Shown here in pieces: positions 48,301 to 60,500 of a stretch of 64,000 nucleotides of DNA. Source of the DNA: Moringa oleifera (taxonomy: Eukaryota > Streptophyta > Magnoliopsida > Brassicales > Moringaceae); assembly GCA_021397835.1 (NCBI GenBank), contig JAJFZO010000609.1, positions 4,528,001-4,592,000 on the forward strand, read 5' to 3'. The translations under genes were made by a program, and so were the position numbers. The notes below the pieces were generated by a model, which made no database searches, was not told the origin of the DNA, and worked only from the letters and a program-made list of their open reading frames with translations. Position 1 is the stretch's first letter; every line of letters starts with the position of its first letter.

Positions 48301-50270
48301 TAATTATTAAAATATACAATATTATTTAAATTTTATATAAATTAATTTTAAATATTTTGTTTCAATTTTAAATCAAAATAAATATATAAATAAAATTTGA
48401 TTACGATTTTAAGAGATCAAATAAATGATTTGTTTTAAATTTGAATCTTCATTTTTATTCATTTCAATTTTTATTTATTTTAATTACTTATAAATAAAAA
48501 AATCATTAATTTTTTTTAAAAAATAATTTTTTAAGTTTAAAACTTACAAAATATTATAATAGAATTATTTTTTATTTAAAAACAGTTTTTTTTATTTTGT
48601 TTACAACACCTTGTGCTTTTCACATGTTTGCAAACCTTGCTTTGACTTTTTAATAAGCTCAAAATTACTTGGACAATTTCATTGACCACGTACTTCTCAC
48701 ATGATGACAACCATCTTATTAACTCACCTACTGTCCTACCCTCATTAGTACATAACAATCAATAAAATAAAAATACATAATTTATAATTAATAAAAAAAA
48801 TAATCAAAAGGTGAAAAGGAACATTTAAGTACGGAAGAATGATAAAAAAAAGCTGCCAACATGAAAAATGTAAAAAAAAAAAATAGAGCATTTAAAAAAC
48901 TCGCTTGGATCTCACGGGGCGAAGTTAGGAACTCGCCTTTGTAATGGGCGCCAACTGCTTGGAAGGTACACATAGACTACATATATATATATATATATAT
49001 ATACATACATGCCTGTTTTAAATGGTTTGATGGTGCCGTTTCATGGGGACCTTTCTCCATTTGGTGACACCACCTCCCAACTCTACTGCTTCGTCCTTTT
49101 AGCTTTAATATTTGAAATTAACTTTTTGTCCTCTGTTTTGGTCAATGATCCCTCCTCTGTACAAACAGGCATTTCCTTCTTTTCTTGACTATGACCTTTT
49201 CCTCATTTTTCTTTTTTAAGATTAATTGAATATCTTGTCTTTCCTTCTTTTTCATAATTTTTTTATCGATTAATATGTTTTGTTAATTTAATTTTTATAT
49301 CAATATTTTTAAATAAAAATTATAAAAATATTTTCATATTTTATAATATTAATATAAAATTAGTATATAATTTAAAATTATTAATTTTATTAAATTATTA
49401 CTAATTATTATTTTATTAAAAATTAATATAATTTAAATAAAAAAGAATCATGATTTTTTTTCAATCTTATACTTTTTATACAATTTTTTAGATAAATTTC
49501 ACATGATAAATATGGCCTTTTGAGGTGACAAGAAACTCAAATTAGGCTATTATCTTTTCTTGATCTTTCTAGCAGAAAAGATCTTATAATTCACTTGCAC
49601 GAAAAAAAAAAAAAAAGGCACGTGTGAAAGATTTTTTTTTTATTTCACAATTTATTAATTTGAAATGGTATATATATGTTATTCATTTTGAAATATTTTA
49701 CTAAAAAACTTTTCATGATTTTTAGAATAATATATATATCAACTAATAATATCTTTTTAAATAAAAACAAGAACTAAAAAATAAACCATTTATTATTATA
49801 ACACAAAGTTATTTTATCAAAATAAACAAATTAAAAAATAAAAGATAAATATTTTTCTCCTGTTATATATGCTTTTTTATATAAAATTTAAAATGTATTT
49901 TTGTAATTTATATTAGTAAAATAAAATATGAAAATATATAAAAATAATATTAATTATTAATTTTATTAAATTATTATCTGTAATCATTTTATTAATATTT
50001 AAAATTAACTCACATTTCTAAAGAATTTTGATAAAAAATAAAAATCTTTATTTTTTAATTTTTGAATCATTCTTTCAATAAACAAGTGTTTAAGTAGATA
50101 AAATCAGCTAAAAATAAAAGATCGTTTATCAATTTAAATTAATATTAATTTTTTTAAAAATATATTATTATTATTTATAATATTAATAAAATAAATAAAT
50201 TTATAATAATTAATTAATAAGTATAAATGTCTTTTCAAAAATTTAATCATGATTAAAAAAAGAAAATGAC
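45361..50270. other. AT-rich DNA, no gene recognised
   Basis: Apart from the 46570-46975 duplication, this holds scattered poly-A/T and a (TA)n run at 48980-49002. A stretch of higher GC at about 48895-49150 contains TTGTAATGGGCGCCAACTGC and similar text, but I could not assign a gene, tRNA or element to it. Confidence 0.5.
46570..46975. repeat. Tandem duplication, two copies of ~190-215 bp
   Basis: Both copies run: CTTGAA..(A/T)TTGTTTAT-like, TCTC(T/C)ATGAAAGC, TTTCAATAT, AATAAGATC, ATCCTTCTCAA, CATCACCA(T/G)TATCATGCC and TTCAGACTTTGACTA. Copy 1 is near 46570-46757 and copy 2 near 46789-46975. No reading frame spans them. Confidence 0.75.
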
Positions 50271-50319
50271 AGCCTAAAAAAATATTGAAGGCATAGTTGA
50301 GGATAGATTAATGAGAGGT

Positions 50320-50600
50320 CAGTATCCGAAGGTAGTGGAGTAAATAGTGAGTGTGAAGTAGGAGAAATGGTGGGCTCGCCATCTTTAATGGGCAAAAAAG
50401 GTGGGTCTTGGACTTATCTCGACGTCACCACCACAACACGACAAAAGCCTCTTTTTGCATGTTTGATATATCCACCGGACTCTTATCCCCACCCTCTTTC
50501 CTCTCTCTCTCCCCCTCCCTCACTTTCTTCCTCCAATCAATCCCTTTCCTCTGGTCACTTTCTAATTGTGCCCTTTAAAAACATTCAACTTGTTGCATTA
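50320..50600 (+). promoter_or_regulatory. Promoter/5' UTR-like island
   Basis: A GC-richer island in AT-rich DNA. It holds ATCTCGACGTCACCACC (a CGACGTCA element of the bZIP-binding type) at about 50416-50432, then a dense CT tract at 50495-50535. A 95-residue frame (50367-50654) starts within it but resembles no known protein and ends in AT-rich DNA. Plausibly the promoter and leader of a lost or displaced gene. Confidence 0.3.
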
Positions 50601-50843
50601 TTATTGTTTGTTTTTATTAAAATTATTATTAATGATATTAAATTTTTAATTTAGTTTTTGATTGTAAAATATTGTTCTTTTGATACTAATAATATGTTTT
50701 TTTGCAAATATTTTTAATTTAAAAATTATTTAAAAAATATAATTAAATTTATATTATATTTTATCGTGAATTAGTAATTCTTTTAAGATTTTTATCTATG
50801 TTGCACTTTAGTGTAATATTATTAATTTTTTTAAAAAAATTTA

Positions 50844-51030
50844 TAGGTATGATCATGATTCAATTTTGGTTCGATTTTGATTTTGAATCGTCGGCTCAAG
50901 GTTTATGATTAGAATAAACCGAACATGAACCGTTAAACTTCGATTTCGGTTAAGATTTAAAAGCAGTTCAAGTTTTGAATCATAAATGGTTTAGATTCAG
51001 TTCAAGTTCGATTCAAATTCAATTTAGGTT
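50844..51030 (+). mobile_element. hAT-like MITE, left part only
   Basis: Begins TAGGTATGATCATGATT, close to the left end TAGGGGTGATCACGGTT of the copy at 56863. It then follows that copy through TTTTGAATCGTCGGCTCAAG, GAACCGTTAAACTTCG and AGTTCAAGTT words. The AT-rich centre and the right end are not found, so it is a truncated member in the same orientation. Confidence 0.65.
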
Positions 51031-52600
51031 CAGCATCATATTGAAACACATATAACACCAGTTAAATATTAAATTAATATTTTACCATTCCATTAGGGAC
51101 AATTTTATTTTTCATCATTATTGCCAAAGTAGTTTAGTGATTTTTTTATTCTTTATAATTTCAATTCAATGTACATTCATCATGAAAATATCAATTATGT
51201 GGGTGCATCTTCCAAATCTTAGACTAATTATTTTTGCACAACTGAATTGCTTTATGAATTTTTATGAATCAAAATTTTTTATTGATCTAAACTTTATTGA
51301 GTTTTTAATGAAATTATAATACTTGAAAATTTAATAAAATTTAATTTTTAAATCTTTTTATTAATATTTTAAATTATTAAAATACTTTTATAATTATTTA
51401 TTAAAAAATTTAACACAAAATTTAGATCAACAGAGCATCTTCATAATCCTTTTTCAATTTGATACGTAACATAATTTTCAACTTGATAAGCAATACAATT
51501 AAGATATATACATTTTAAAACAATATATATATGCTAAAACTAATTTTAAAAAATAATACCCAAATTTTTATGAATGCATTTAAGCAGAAACTAACTTTAA
51601 TTATGGCACAAAAAGAAGTAGCACAAGACTTTATCTTCCTCCCTCTACCTCTTTAATCTCCGCAATCAATAAGAAACCACAAACACAAAATGATAAAGGA
51701 GTAGGTGTGAGCTAAAGCAATATAAGAAAAGAAAATAAGCAAAAAATAAGAGACAAAAGAAAAATCAACTCCGTTCTTTCAAAAAACAACAAGTATACAT
51801 GTCAATTCAGGGATTCGTGATTTGTTGACATGAATGCGAATGCCCTTCGATTATATGAAAACTTGATGATTTCATAAAGTCCAAGATCAACGGTTATTTT
51901 AAATATTAAATTAATTTTAAAAATAGTCAAATTTGAAAACAAGAACAAAGTTTAAAATGACATTCATCCAACTAAATAATTTTTAAAAAGTTAAATATGA
52001 AAGAAAAGTTTAAGTTAGTTTCCCTTTTCAATCAAAAAATGTGATATTTTTTCTTTGATTTTATAAATCAAATATCGACTTAGTTCAAATAAACTCTTAT
52101 CTTATTTTTTTTTAAAAGGGCGATTGAAAAAAAAATATTAGTTCAAGTTATATTATAAAATTTTTTAAAATTTTTTGAGTATTAAAAACATATTTTTTAA
52201 AATTTTAATTGTATAAAAGTAAAAATAATATATATTTAAAATTTTTTAAATTGTTTTGATGATAATTTTAATATTTTTTTATATTTAAAAATTTTTAAGT
52301 CAAACTTTATTATAAGGGATCTCAAATTAAATATTTTTAATTTTTAAATTTGTCTATCAATATATTTAATAATTTTTTAAATATTAAAATTTTTTTGATA
52401 ATATATGATAAATATCAAAACAATATTTTATATAACATCTGCCCTACATTCTTACATTTAAGTTATAATGTGAATTTATTTGTTTTATATTCTATCATAT
52501 ATGAAGGGAAATTTGAAATATATAAGGTTATTAATAGTATTAAAATGTAATAATTTATGAAAATGATATAATTTTTTAAAATGTAAAATAAATAAATTGT
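51031..52600. other. AT-rich DNA, no gene recognised
   Basis: Only short chance frames rich in F, I, N and K. No repeat or RNA gene stands out. Confidence 0.5.
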
Positions 52601-52769
52601 AAAATTAACAAATTTCCACATTGCTTCCCATCAGAAGGTATAAATTTTGTAAATATTCTAGTTTAGCTTGTTGAAGCAGAAGAATGCCATCCCACCATTT
52701 ATAAGACAGTGATAGCATACAGTAGTATGTTGTTTTCATTTTTGGGAGGAGTTCGAAGCACAAAGCCCT

Positions 52770-53100
52770 ATAACACTACTGTTAACGCGCCGAAAGAGCA
52801 CAAGCAGCACGCCTGACTCCACAGCTCGGCAAATCACGCACTAAATGCTATTTGCCGTCTCAATCTACAGTACACCTCGTGATTACATTCGTCGTATTAG
52901 ATAAATACAAACCAAACAAAGTATCGCAGTCTCTCTCTTACTTTTTCGCTCAATAACAGATTCGTCCAGATATCTTTCTCTCCCTCTCCCCGAGATATTC
53001 CCCTTTCCTTGTGTTTGCTTTCTTTTCTTAAGTTTTCATCTGGGGTTGTGCCTTTTCGAGATTTAGAGAACCAAGCAGCACGCCTGACTCCACCTAATTA
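52770..53100 (+). promoter_or_regulatory. Promoter/5' leader-like island with a 22-nt repeated word
   Basis: A GC-richer island. A TATA-like GATAAATACAAA is at about 52899, followed by pyrimidine tracts at 52930-52950 and 52975-53010, as around a plant transcription start. The exact word CAAGCAGCACGCCTGACTCC plus AC occurs at 52801-52822 and again at 53072-53093. Downstream of 53100 the sequence becomes AT-rich with no matching coding region. I infer a promoter remnant cut off from its gene. Confidence 0.35.
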
Positions 53101-54849
53101 TATAGGTGTTCTAGAATTGTTGCATGCGATTTTGCCACGATCGACTACAATGCTATCGGGCTTTCAAACAAATGTGTAGCCATGAGCTATTATGCGTTAC
53201 TATTTTAAAGTGGTATTATTTGTGTGTCTTGTAAAAGGATATTTCTCCTCATCAAAGTGTATAAGAAGGTTTACAAATAAAATATTTTTTTTATAAATTA
53301 ATATATTTTTAAAAAATATAAAATTGACAAGTCTTTTATTTTTAAATCACATTTTTTATGTGCAAAAAAATTAAAAATTTATTTTTTTATAAATCAATAC
53401 CAAATATTAAATTTGATTGCGGGTATGCAAATCGAGTTAAGGGTCTTCATTATATTCTGCAGGACACTTACTATTATCCTATTGCATCCAGTAAAATCAA
53501 AACTTGTGAAGACAAATTGAACCTAAAGCTTAGTATAATTTTATACGCTTCAAGGAGTTTAAGCAATTTTTTGTTCATATTAATATTACAAAAATATCTC
53601 CATCAATAATTCAAATAGTAAAAAATAAAACAAATGAGAATGAAAATATTATATAGCCAAAACGCAAACTAAGCTTTCGATACTTAGATGAGCCAAGTGG
53701 TTCATATATATATCGTTCAACTTTCTAACATTAAGTTCATTATTTAATATATAATTTAAATAATAAATTATTATCAATTTAAAAATCTATAATTTTAAAA
53801 TTACACTTATCATTAAATTAAAAATCAAAAGTATTTTATACAGATTATTAAATTAATATAAATTTAATTTATATTTATATATATTAAAATTTTAAAATTA
53901 AATTTCATCAACTTAGATTCAAAATTTTTATAAAAAATATTATCACTAAATCAAAATTTAAAGTTATGCAATATAAAATTATATATAAAATAAACTTAGA
54001 TGTTCAAAAAATGATAAATCAATCTCAAATTTATACATTTGAAAAATGATTAAAATTGGATCAAAATCAAATTATTCTATCTCAAAAATGATTCAGATGA
54101 ATCGTATATTTTATTTTAAGTTTATTTCTCAAATTTAAATAATTAAATTATTTTTTATAAAAATTTTAAATACTTTATAATGTAATTTATTTAAAAAATA
54201 AGTTAACAAAATTTAACTAATTAAAGTCAGAGAATGAGAAATGAAAATTGGAAATTGTATAGGATTGATTGCAATATAAGGTGGGTTTTTCTTTTTTTAA
54301 CTTTTTCTTATTTGTAAAGATACATATTTCAGTTGCAATCTCATTCACATATTTTTTGATGTATTCATATAAGAAAAAAAATTCACACATTATATATACA
54401 TTGCAGCACATAAAAATAGTAAGTCTTTCAAACTTTTCATTACTTTTTTACACATGCAAGATTAAACTTTTTAGTTCTGATAGAATGAAGAAAGTTTATA
54501 TAATTTAAATGATAAGATTTTTGTGTTTTCATGTTAATTTTTCTTATTGCTCAACATTTTTTTTTTTGCATTTCATTTTATTCAAGTTTAACTAATTTTT
54601 GGATGTTTATTTTCTCTAATTTAAGAAATTAAATATTAGTTTATCTTAAATTTTTTATATTAAAATAAATAAATTAATAAATTAATAAGTAAATTAAGAA
54701 TAAAATGAAATGCAAAAAAAAAAAAAAATTAAAAGCAAATCAAACTTACTTTACTCCATCAAAATTAATAAAAATTTAAATTTAAAATAGGTAACAACAT
54801 AATTAATAAACAGTAAAATCATAAAAAATAATTATTAATAAAATTGTCA

Positions 54850-54886
<37 letters not shown>

Positions 54887-55431
54887 TTGCACGCGCGCTA
54901 AAAAGAGTAAAAATGAATTGAAAGAATAACAATACCTATTATTCATGTATGCTCTAAAAAAGTTATTATGCTAAAAGCAAAAAATATAATTAACAATAAA
55001 GTAATGATTGAATTTTATTTTTCAAAGGAACATATAAAAAATTAATCATATAAACTAATTTTTATTTGATGCAAGATTACAAATAAGTGAGAGGAAACAA
55101 AATCTTATTTTCTAGAATTTATCTACAGATATAATCATCCTATATAACTTATGATTTTCAATCTTTATTCTTTATTTTTATTTATATATAATGAAAATCA
55201 AAAATAAAACTCATCTTCCATAATGCAACTATTGATATTTTAATATTAAAGAAATTGTTAGTTTTAATTTTATTATTATATTAAAATTTAAAAATTATCA
55301 TAAAAATTATTAAATTAATATAATTTAAATTTAAATTTAAAATTAAAAATAAATATAATTTTAAATCTTGTGATTTGAATACAAGTCATCAAATCAAATC
55401 ACAGAAACTTTTGGAGAAAAGATCCAACAAG
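53101..55431. other. AT-rich DNA, no gene recognised
   Basis: Chance frames only (for example 53358-53609 +, 54269-54508 +). A (TA)n microsatellite lies at 54856-54882, just before a short GCACGCGCGC word. Confidence 0.5.
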
Positions 55432-56039
55432 CAGAGCTGATCGTGATTCGATTCAAACCGATGAATCGAACCGTAATCTTAAGGTTTTTAACTGAATCGA
55501 AACCGATATAAACGGTTTCGATTTTAAATCGTAATGGAAACCATTTTGAAAATAATTCGGTTACGATTCATGTAAATTTTGAACCAGAATCAAAACTGAC
55601 GATTCAAAACCGACGGTTTTAGTTCGGTTTCTAATTAAATTAATTTTTAAAATATTAAAATTTTAAAACTAAAATTAAATTTTAAAAATTTAAAAATAAT
55701 TTTAGTTTTAAAATATATATTTTAATAAAAATATAATTATTTTTATTTTTAATTTTATTAAAAATTTATAATTAAAATAAAAATACTATATTTATAATTA
55801 AAATATAAATCAAAACCGAAATCGAACCGAAACTTGAACCAAACTTGAATCGCTTTTGAACCGAACCTTAACCAGAACCGAAATTTGAACCATATATGAA
55901 TCGAAATTTGAACCAAACCTAAACCACTTTTGAACCGACCTTAACCAGAACCGTAATTTAACGGTTTTGGTTTTGGTTCATTTTAATCATGATGATTTGA
56001 AATCAAAATTGAGCCGAACTCGAATCGTGGTCAAATCTA
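55432..56039 (-). mobile_element. hAT-like MITE, complete, ~608 bp
   Basis: Ends are inverted: CAGAGCTGATCGTGATTCG on the left, and the reverse complement of the right end reads TAGATTTGACCACGATTCG. It is flanked by CCAACAAG (55424-55431) and CTAACAAG (56040-56047), a 7-of-8 match. This fits the 8-bp target duplication typical of hAT elements. The arms are rich in AACCGAA/TTCGGTT words that can fold back on each other, and the centre is AT-rich. No transposase frame is present. It is opposite in orientation to the copy at 56863. Confidence 0.8.
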
Positions 56040-56647
56040 CTAACAAGTGGTAAAAGCAAGCACAAAATGCCAAAAATGTAAAAAAGCAATAAGAATTTTC
56101 GATTCACGTGGTTTGATAAGAACCATTTTAAAGAAAAGAATGGAAAAAAGAAAAATTTCAGGAAATGTGACTTAGACACCAAATTACTTTCTTTTTTCTT
56201 TGTGTAAGTAGCAGACTTTGCGTACTCCTTTGTACGAAAACCTAGGAATCTGATAGAAATAATTCTTTTTTTTCTAAAAATTAAAAAAAAATATCAAGAT
56301 TTGAATTGTATTTAGCTTTTATCAAAATATTGATATGTATTAATTTAATAAAATTAATAGTTATAATTTTATTTTTTATCATAAAAATGTAATAAATTAT
56401 AAAAATATTTTTAAATTTTTAAAAAATAATACTAATTTAAATTAATAAAAAAATTTATTCAAATCAAATAGATTTATTTATGTACCTTTAAATACGCATA
56501 CAATGGTCAATCAACCAAACAACCTCATATAGAGAGAGAAAGAGATATCTTCCATGGGAAAAGACCACATAATAGTTCTCTAATTCCATTTCTTGGATTC
56601 TTAATGAAAGAATCATTAGCAGTTATTACTAGGGGAGGGCCCAACAA
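56040..56647. other. AT-rich DNA before the LTR element
   Basis: No gene or repeat recognised between the MITE and the retrotransposon's left end. Confidence 0.5.
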
Positions 56648-56862
56648 TGTTGATGCCAAGAGGGCCAACAGTATTAAAGCCCAATATCTCAAGATCCATT
56701 ATGACGTTTAGATCAGGCGAAGGTATAGCCTAAGTAAAGAGACAGCCAACACGTCAACAAAGGCCATATTATCAAGCCATATCATCAAGGAAAAAGACTA
56801 TGTTACTAGTACCAAAAAATTAAAGGGAAGTAGGATGAGCATGCAGCTCTAAAAGAAGTATG

Positions 56863-57430
56863 TAGGGGTGATCACGGTTTGGGTTTGGTTCGGTTTCGAT
56901 TCTGAATCATCGGTTCAAGGTTCATAATTAGGATGAACAGGAACTCAAACCGTTAAGCCATAGTTTCGGTTAAATTTCAGTTCAAAAGTGGTTCAAGTTT
57001 CGGTTCATAAGCAGTTCAGGTTTAGGTTCACGTTAAGGTTTGATTCATATTTTAATTATAAATTTAATATTTTTATTTTAATTATAAATTTTTAATAAAA
57101 TAAAAAAATAAAATAATCATATTTTTATTAAAAATATATTTTAAAATTAATTTTTTATAAAATTTTTAAAATTAATTTTTAATAATTTATGAAATTAAAA
57201 TTTTTAATATTTTAAAAATTAATTTAATTAGAAACTGAATCAAAATCGTTGGTTTTAAACTATCGATTTTGGTTCTGATTTAAAATTTATTTGAAGCATA
57301 ATCGAACTGTTTTTAAAATGGTTTTGATTACGGTTCAAAACCGAAACCGTTTATACCTGTTCTAGTTCAGTTCAAAACTTAAAGGTTCCAGTTTGGTTCA
57401 TCGGCTTGAACTGAACCGTGGTCGCCCGTA
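56863..57430 (+). mobile_element. hAT-like MITE, complete, 568 bp, nested in LTR
   Basis: Left end TAGGGGTGATCACGGTTTGG; the right end read on the other strand is TACGGGCGACCACGGTTCAG. Flanks are GAAGTATG (56855-56862) and GAAGCATG (57431-57438), a 7-of-8 match and thus an 8-bp target duplication. The arms contain GGTTCGGTTT, AACCGTTAAG and GGTTCAAGTT words, and the centre is AT-rich. No coding capacity. The insertion point is about 14-22 bases upstream of the LTR TATA box. Confidence 0.85.
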
Positions 57431-57451
57431 GAAGCATGTGTGAGTTGGAGC

Positions 57452-57460
57452 TATATAAAA
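57452..57460 (+). promoter_or_regulatory. TATA box of the 5' LTR
   Basis: TATATAAAA lies 66 bases before the LTR end and directly downstream of the MITE. It is the best candidate core promoter of the retrotransposon. Confidence 0.5.
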
Positions 57461-57526
57461 GAAGAAACTAAGCCAAAAAAAGAGAAAAAAAAAAAAAACT
57501 CAGTTACATTTTCTTAAGGAGCAACA

Positions 57527-57545
57527 TTGGCGTCATCTATGGGAA
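57527..57545 (+). other. Primer-binding-site region of the retrotransposon
   Basis: TTGGCGTCATCTATGGGAA follows the LTR end directly. It closely resembles the TTGGCGCC-GTCTGTGGGAA stretch found at this place in many plant Ty3/gypsy elements, with a few substitutions that fit an old copy. Confidence 0.65.
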
Positions 57546-58640
57546 ATGCTCATAAGAAGTCATGTGTCTTTCCATAACTAGCAACCGAATAATGTCGTTA
57601 CGAAGACCACTGCCGACGTTAGCCGAGGCGTCAATAGAGCTCTCAATATCGCTTAAGCAAAGTTTACGAACCCCATTGTAGGTTATGCAATTCACCTTAT
57701 TGCAATAGTAAATCTAAGACATGAATAATATGATGCATGCTTTGAAGGAAAATCAAACCTGTTACGCCTATAGAGAATCACAAGCGTCTAATGAAATAGA
57801 AAGTGAGCACCTTATAAGCTAGCAAGCATCAGATAAAGCCTCGAATCAGATAAACCTGAGAGGTCCCAAGCCTAAAACAGGGAATAATGAGCAACAACAA
57901 CTCAAACAATGTATGGGCCATTGCGATTGGCATAAAGTGCCATGGGGGAGATTCAAAAGAAGGATAGAAATGATGATTGTGATCGTTATCCCCCATTTAG
58001 TGATCATACCTTAAATGAAACCTTCCCTAAGCAACTGAGGATCCTTCAAATCGAGCCATACAATGAAGAAGGGGATCCTAAAGATCATTTGGACCAATAT
58101 CAAAGCATAATGTTTGTGTATGAGGCGTGGGACTCAGTCCTATGCAAGGTGCTCCCCACAACCCTTACAAGACCAAAATGAGACTGGTTCACCTCCCTTC
58201 AACTAAGAAGTATAAGCGGCTTTGCACAGATATCCTGGTTGTTTTTGCGACACTTCATTAGCAACATGAGAAGTAAGAAGCAGTAGCATCACCTCATGAC
58301 TATAAAGTAAGTCTTGGATGAGAAACTTCGAGATTACATATTCGATTCAATCATGAGGTCCTACAAGTTTAGAATTTACAAGAACTTGTCTCCATGGTAA
58401 CCATTTTAACAGGTCTATAAAAGGGATCATTTTTTTATGCTTAGTGTTACGAGCCAGCACAGAGCATGGTAGAATTGTTAGTTTTAGTGGAGAAATACAT
58501 CAAGAGTGAGAAAGAAACAAGAAGTAACCTCTTAAAGATCGAGGGAAAAATGAAGACCAAGGGTGATGCAATGACTATCGAGGAAAAGTTACCTGACTCT
58601 TTAACTAAGGAAGACTCCCATTGCCACAATAAGGTCTTAC
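57546..58640 (+). pseudogene. Degenerate gag of the Ty3/gypsy element
   Basis: The clearest open part (57942-58181) contains FPKQLRILQIEPYNEEGDPK and DHLDQYQSIMFVYEAWDSVL, typical of the retrotransposon gag domain of the plant Tat-type group. After a TGA at 58179-58181 the same frame goes on with WFTSLQ, ISGFAQISWLFLRHFISNM and HHLMTIK, interrupted by further stops. Near 58342 the match moves to another frame (RFNHEVLQV). Sequence from 57546 to 57941 is the leader and the N-terminal part, too damaged to define a start. No zinc knuckle could be made out. Non-functional. Confidence 0.75.
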
Positions 58641-59258
58641 ACTAGGCAAGAGGTCCTTCAAGATGAACAAATCCTTAGTGGCATGATCGAATTTTACACC
58701 TTTGAACACATCCAAACTAATGTTGTGATGGTAATTAAAAGTAAAGAAACGCTGAAGCATCCCACGGTAACACCGTCAACCATGAAGGATCAGTCAAGAT
58801 AATGTCATTTTCACCAAGACTATGATCATGACACAAAAGTGTGCAGATAATTGCAGAAGGAGATCAAATCCTTAGTCTAAGAGGGACACCTCAAACAATA
58901 TGCAAGAATAGTAAGCAACATCTTGACACTTAGCATAAAACTCTCACCGAAGCAAACATAGAAAAGTCAGGTTGCCAAACTAAATAGGTTTGAGGACTAT
59001 CTAAAAGTATGTATTGATGGTGTGGTGAGTATAATCACAAGAGAACCTATTTCTATTTATAGAGAGCCTTTAGCATGAAAGGCCCATGCTAGGGCATTGT
59101 AGGGATAGGTTCGAGGATTGAGGGGCTTGATACTCTTTTTCTTTTTTTTTTTTTATCAAGATCTTCAAGGGATCCAAATTCTTCATGTTGCTTTGTTGGT
59201 TGACTTGCTTATTGCCATTTTGCGATATAAAGAATGCTAGTCAACATTGGAAGCTTAG

Positions 59259-59570
59259 TCAACATAATTTATGATATGACCAAATGAAGCTATACAAAAA
59301 GATATTAGTGAAATATATAACCAACTTGGTTAGTTTCAGAAGGGGAGGGGAAGGCTTAATTCTAGTCAAAGTGGTCATCTGCTTGCCTATTGTAGCAAGA
59401 ACACATCCTAGGCAAGCAAGCATTATGATAGAATTCTTGGTGGTCAAGACTTCATTGGCATATAATAGGATATTCGAAAGGCTAAGTTTAAATGCTTCGT
59501 AGGAGATAACCTCTAGTTATCATCTATTAAAAAGGTTCCCTACCTCTAATATTGTAGGAGAAATCCTTGG
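59259..59570 (+). pseudogene. Degenerate aspartic protease region
   Basis: The plus-strand frame (from about 59284) reads RRGGEGLILVKVVICLPIVA, then RQASIMIEFLVVKTSLAYNR and IFERLSLNAS before a stop. This matches the second half of the protease of plant Tat-type Ty3/gypsy elements (VEFLVVD...SAYN-ILGRP-LN). The same frame resumes with SSYHLLKRFPTSNIVGEILG. The catalytic DTGSS motif expected just upstream is not recognisable in the damaged sequence at about 59230-59280. Confidence 0.65.
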
Positions 59571-59929
59571 AAGGTAGCAGGTTACGAAGTAATGCCTTTT
59601 TACCATTCTCAATCACTAAAAAAACTTGTAAGATAGAAATGTTATCCCTTTTATGAGATAAATCTTAGGGACGACAACAAAGCTTGCCTTAATGGGACAG
59701 TAGAAAAACTAAAGATGGTATAGCTTATCCACGAAAAACCATTTGAACAAGATCAAGCTTCTTTAAATCCTTTAAGAAAAAATATTTGGGTTTTTTGTAA
59801 GAAAATTATGAAATGTCCGCTTGGATCATTAGAGACATGTCAGGAATAAGCTCAAAGGTAACATAACATTAACTCAAGGTGAACCCCCGTTTTCAAGCTA
59901 GTTCGATAGAAGAAACATAGTGAAAAGGC

Positions 59930-60500
59930 AAAAGGTAATTAGAATCGAGCTACAAAAGTTCTTAGCTGTTGGATTCATAATGCTAATCCAATATCCTAAG
60001 TGGTTATCCAATGTTGTACTAGTTAAAAAGGCAAATGGCAAGTGAAGGATGTGCGTGGACTTCACAGACCTGAACAAAGCTTGCCTCAAAGAAAGTTTTC
60101 CTTTACCAAGGATTAATCAGCTAGTTGACAATACTTTTGGATGCAAAGTCGTAAGTTTAATGGATGTTTTCTCTGGATACAATTAGATTGAAATGTCCTT
60201 GGGCAACAAGAAATGCACGTCATTTGTAACTAATATGGGTACATTTTGCTACAAAGTCATGCCATTTGGCTTAAAGAATATTAAAGCTATGTATCAGAGG
60301 CTATTGGTAGAGATATTTACAGAATGGGCTGGGCGAAGTATTGAGGCATACATGGACGACATGATCATCAAAAGCCACAAGGAGGATACCTACCTATGCA
60401 ATTTGGTTGAAATTTTTCTTATCCTTAAGAAGTAAAATCTGAAGCAAAACCCAAAGAAATGCATATTTGGGGTGGCATCTTAAAAGTTTCTCATATTCAT
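59930..60500 (+). pseudogene. Degenerate reverse transcriptase
   Basis: One frame carries the RT motifs in order: GFIMLIQYPKWLSNVVLVKK, then RMCVDFTDLNKACLKESFPL, LMDVFSGYN, TFCYKVMPFGLKN and, near 60346-60369, EAYMDDMIIK with the catalytic YMDD. Two in-frame stops sit at conserved positions: TGA at 60043-60045, where the family has Trp (GKWRMC), and TAG at 60184-60186, where it has Gln (YNQI). A third stop follows at 60433-60435. The order and wording are those of plant Ty3/gypsy RT. Both changes at 60043 and 60184 are single-base, as expected from decay. Confidence 0.9.

Larger units (their letters stand above)
56648..57526 (+). mobile_element. 5' LTR of a Ty3/gypsy element, split by a MITE
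   Basis: Begins TGTTG and ends CAACA, perfect 5-bp inverted ends as expected for an LTR. The end is followed at once by a primer-binding-site-like sequence. Without the inserted 568 bp MITE and one copy of the 8-bp target duplication the LTR would be about 300 bp. The second LTR is not in the window, so identity between LTRs, and hence age, cannot be read. Confidence 0.75.

Noticed and set aside
48895..49000. GC-richer stretch TTGTAATGGGCGCCAACTGC as part of a tRNA or retrotransposon PBS
   Set aside because: No cloverleaf could be folded by eye and no LTR end (CA) or gag follows.
54269..54508. 79-residue hydrophobic frame
   Set aside because: Lies in AT-rich DNA, overlaps an equally long frame on the other strand, and has no family resemblance.
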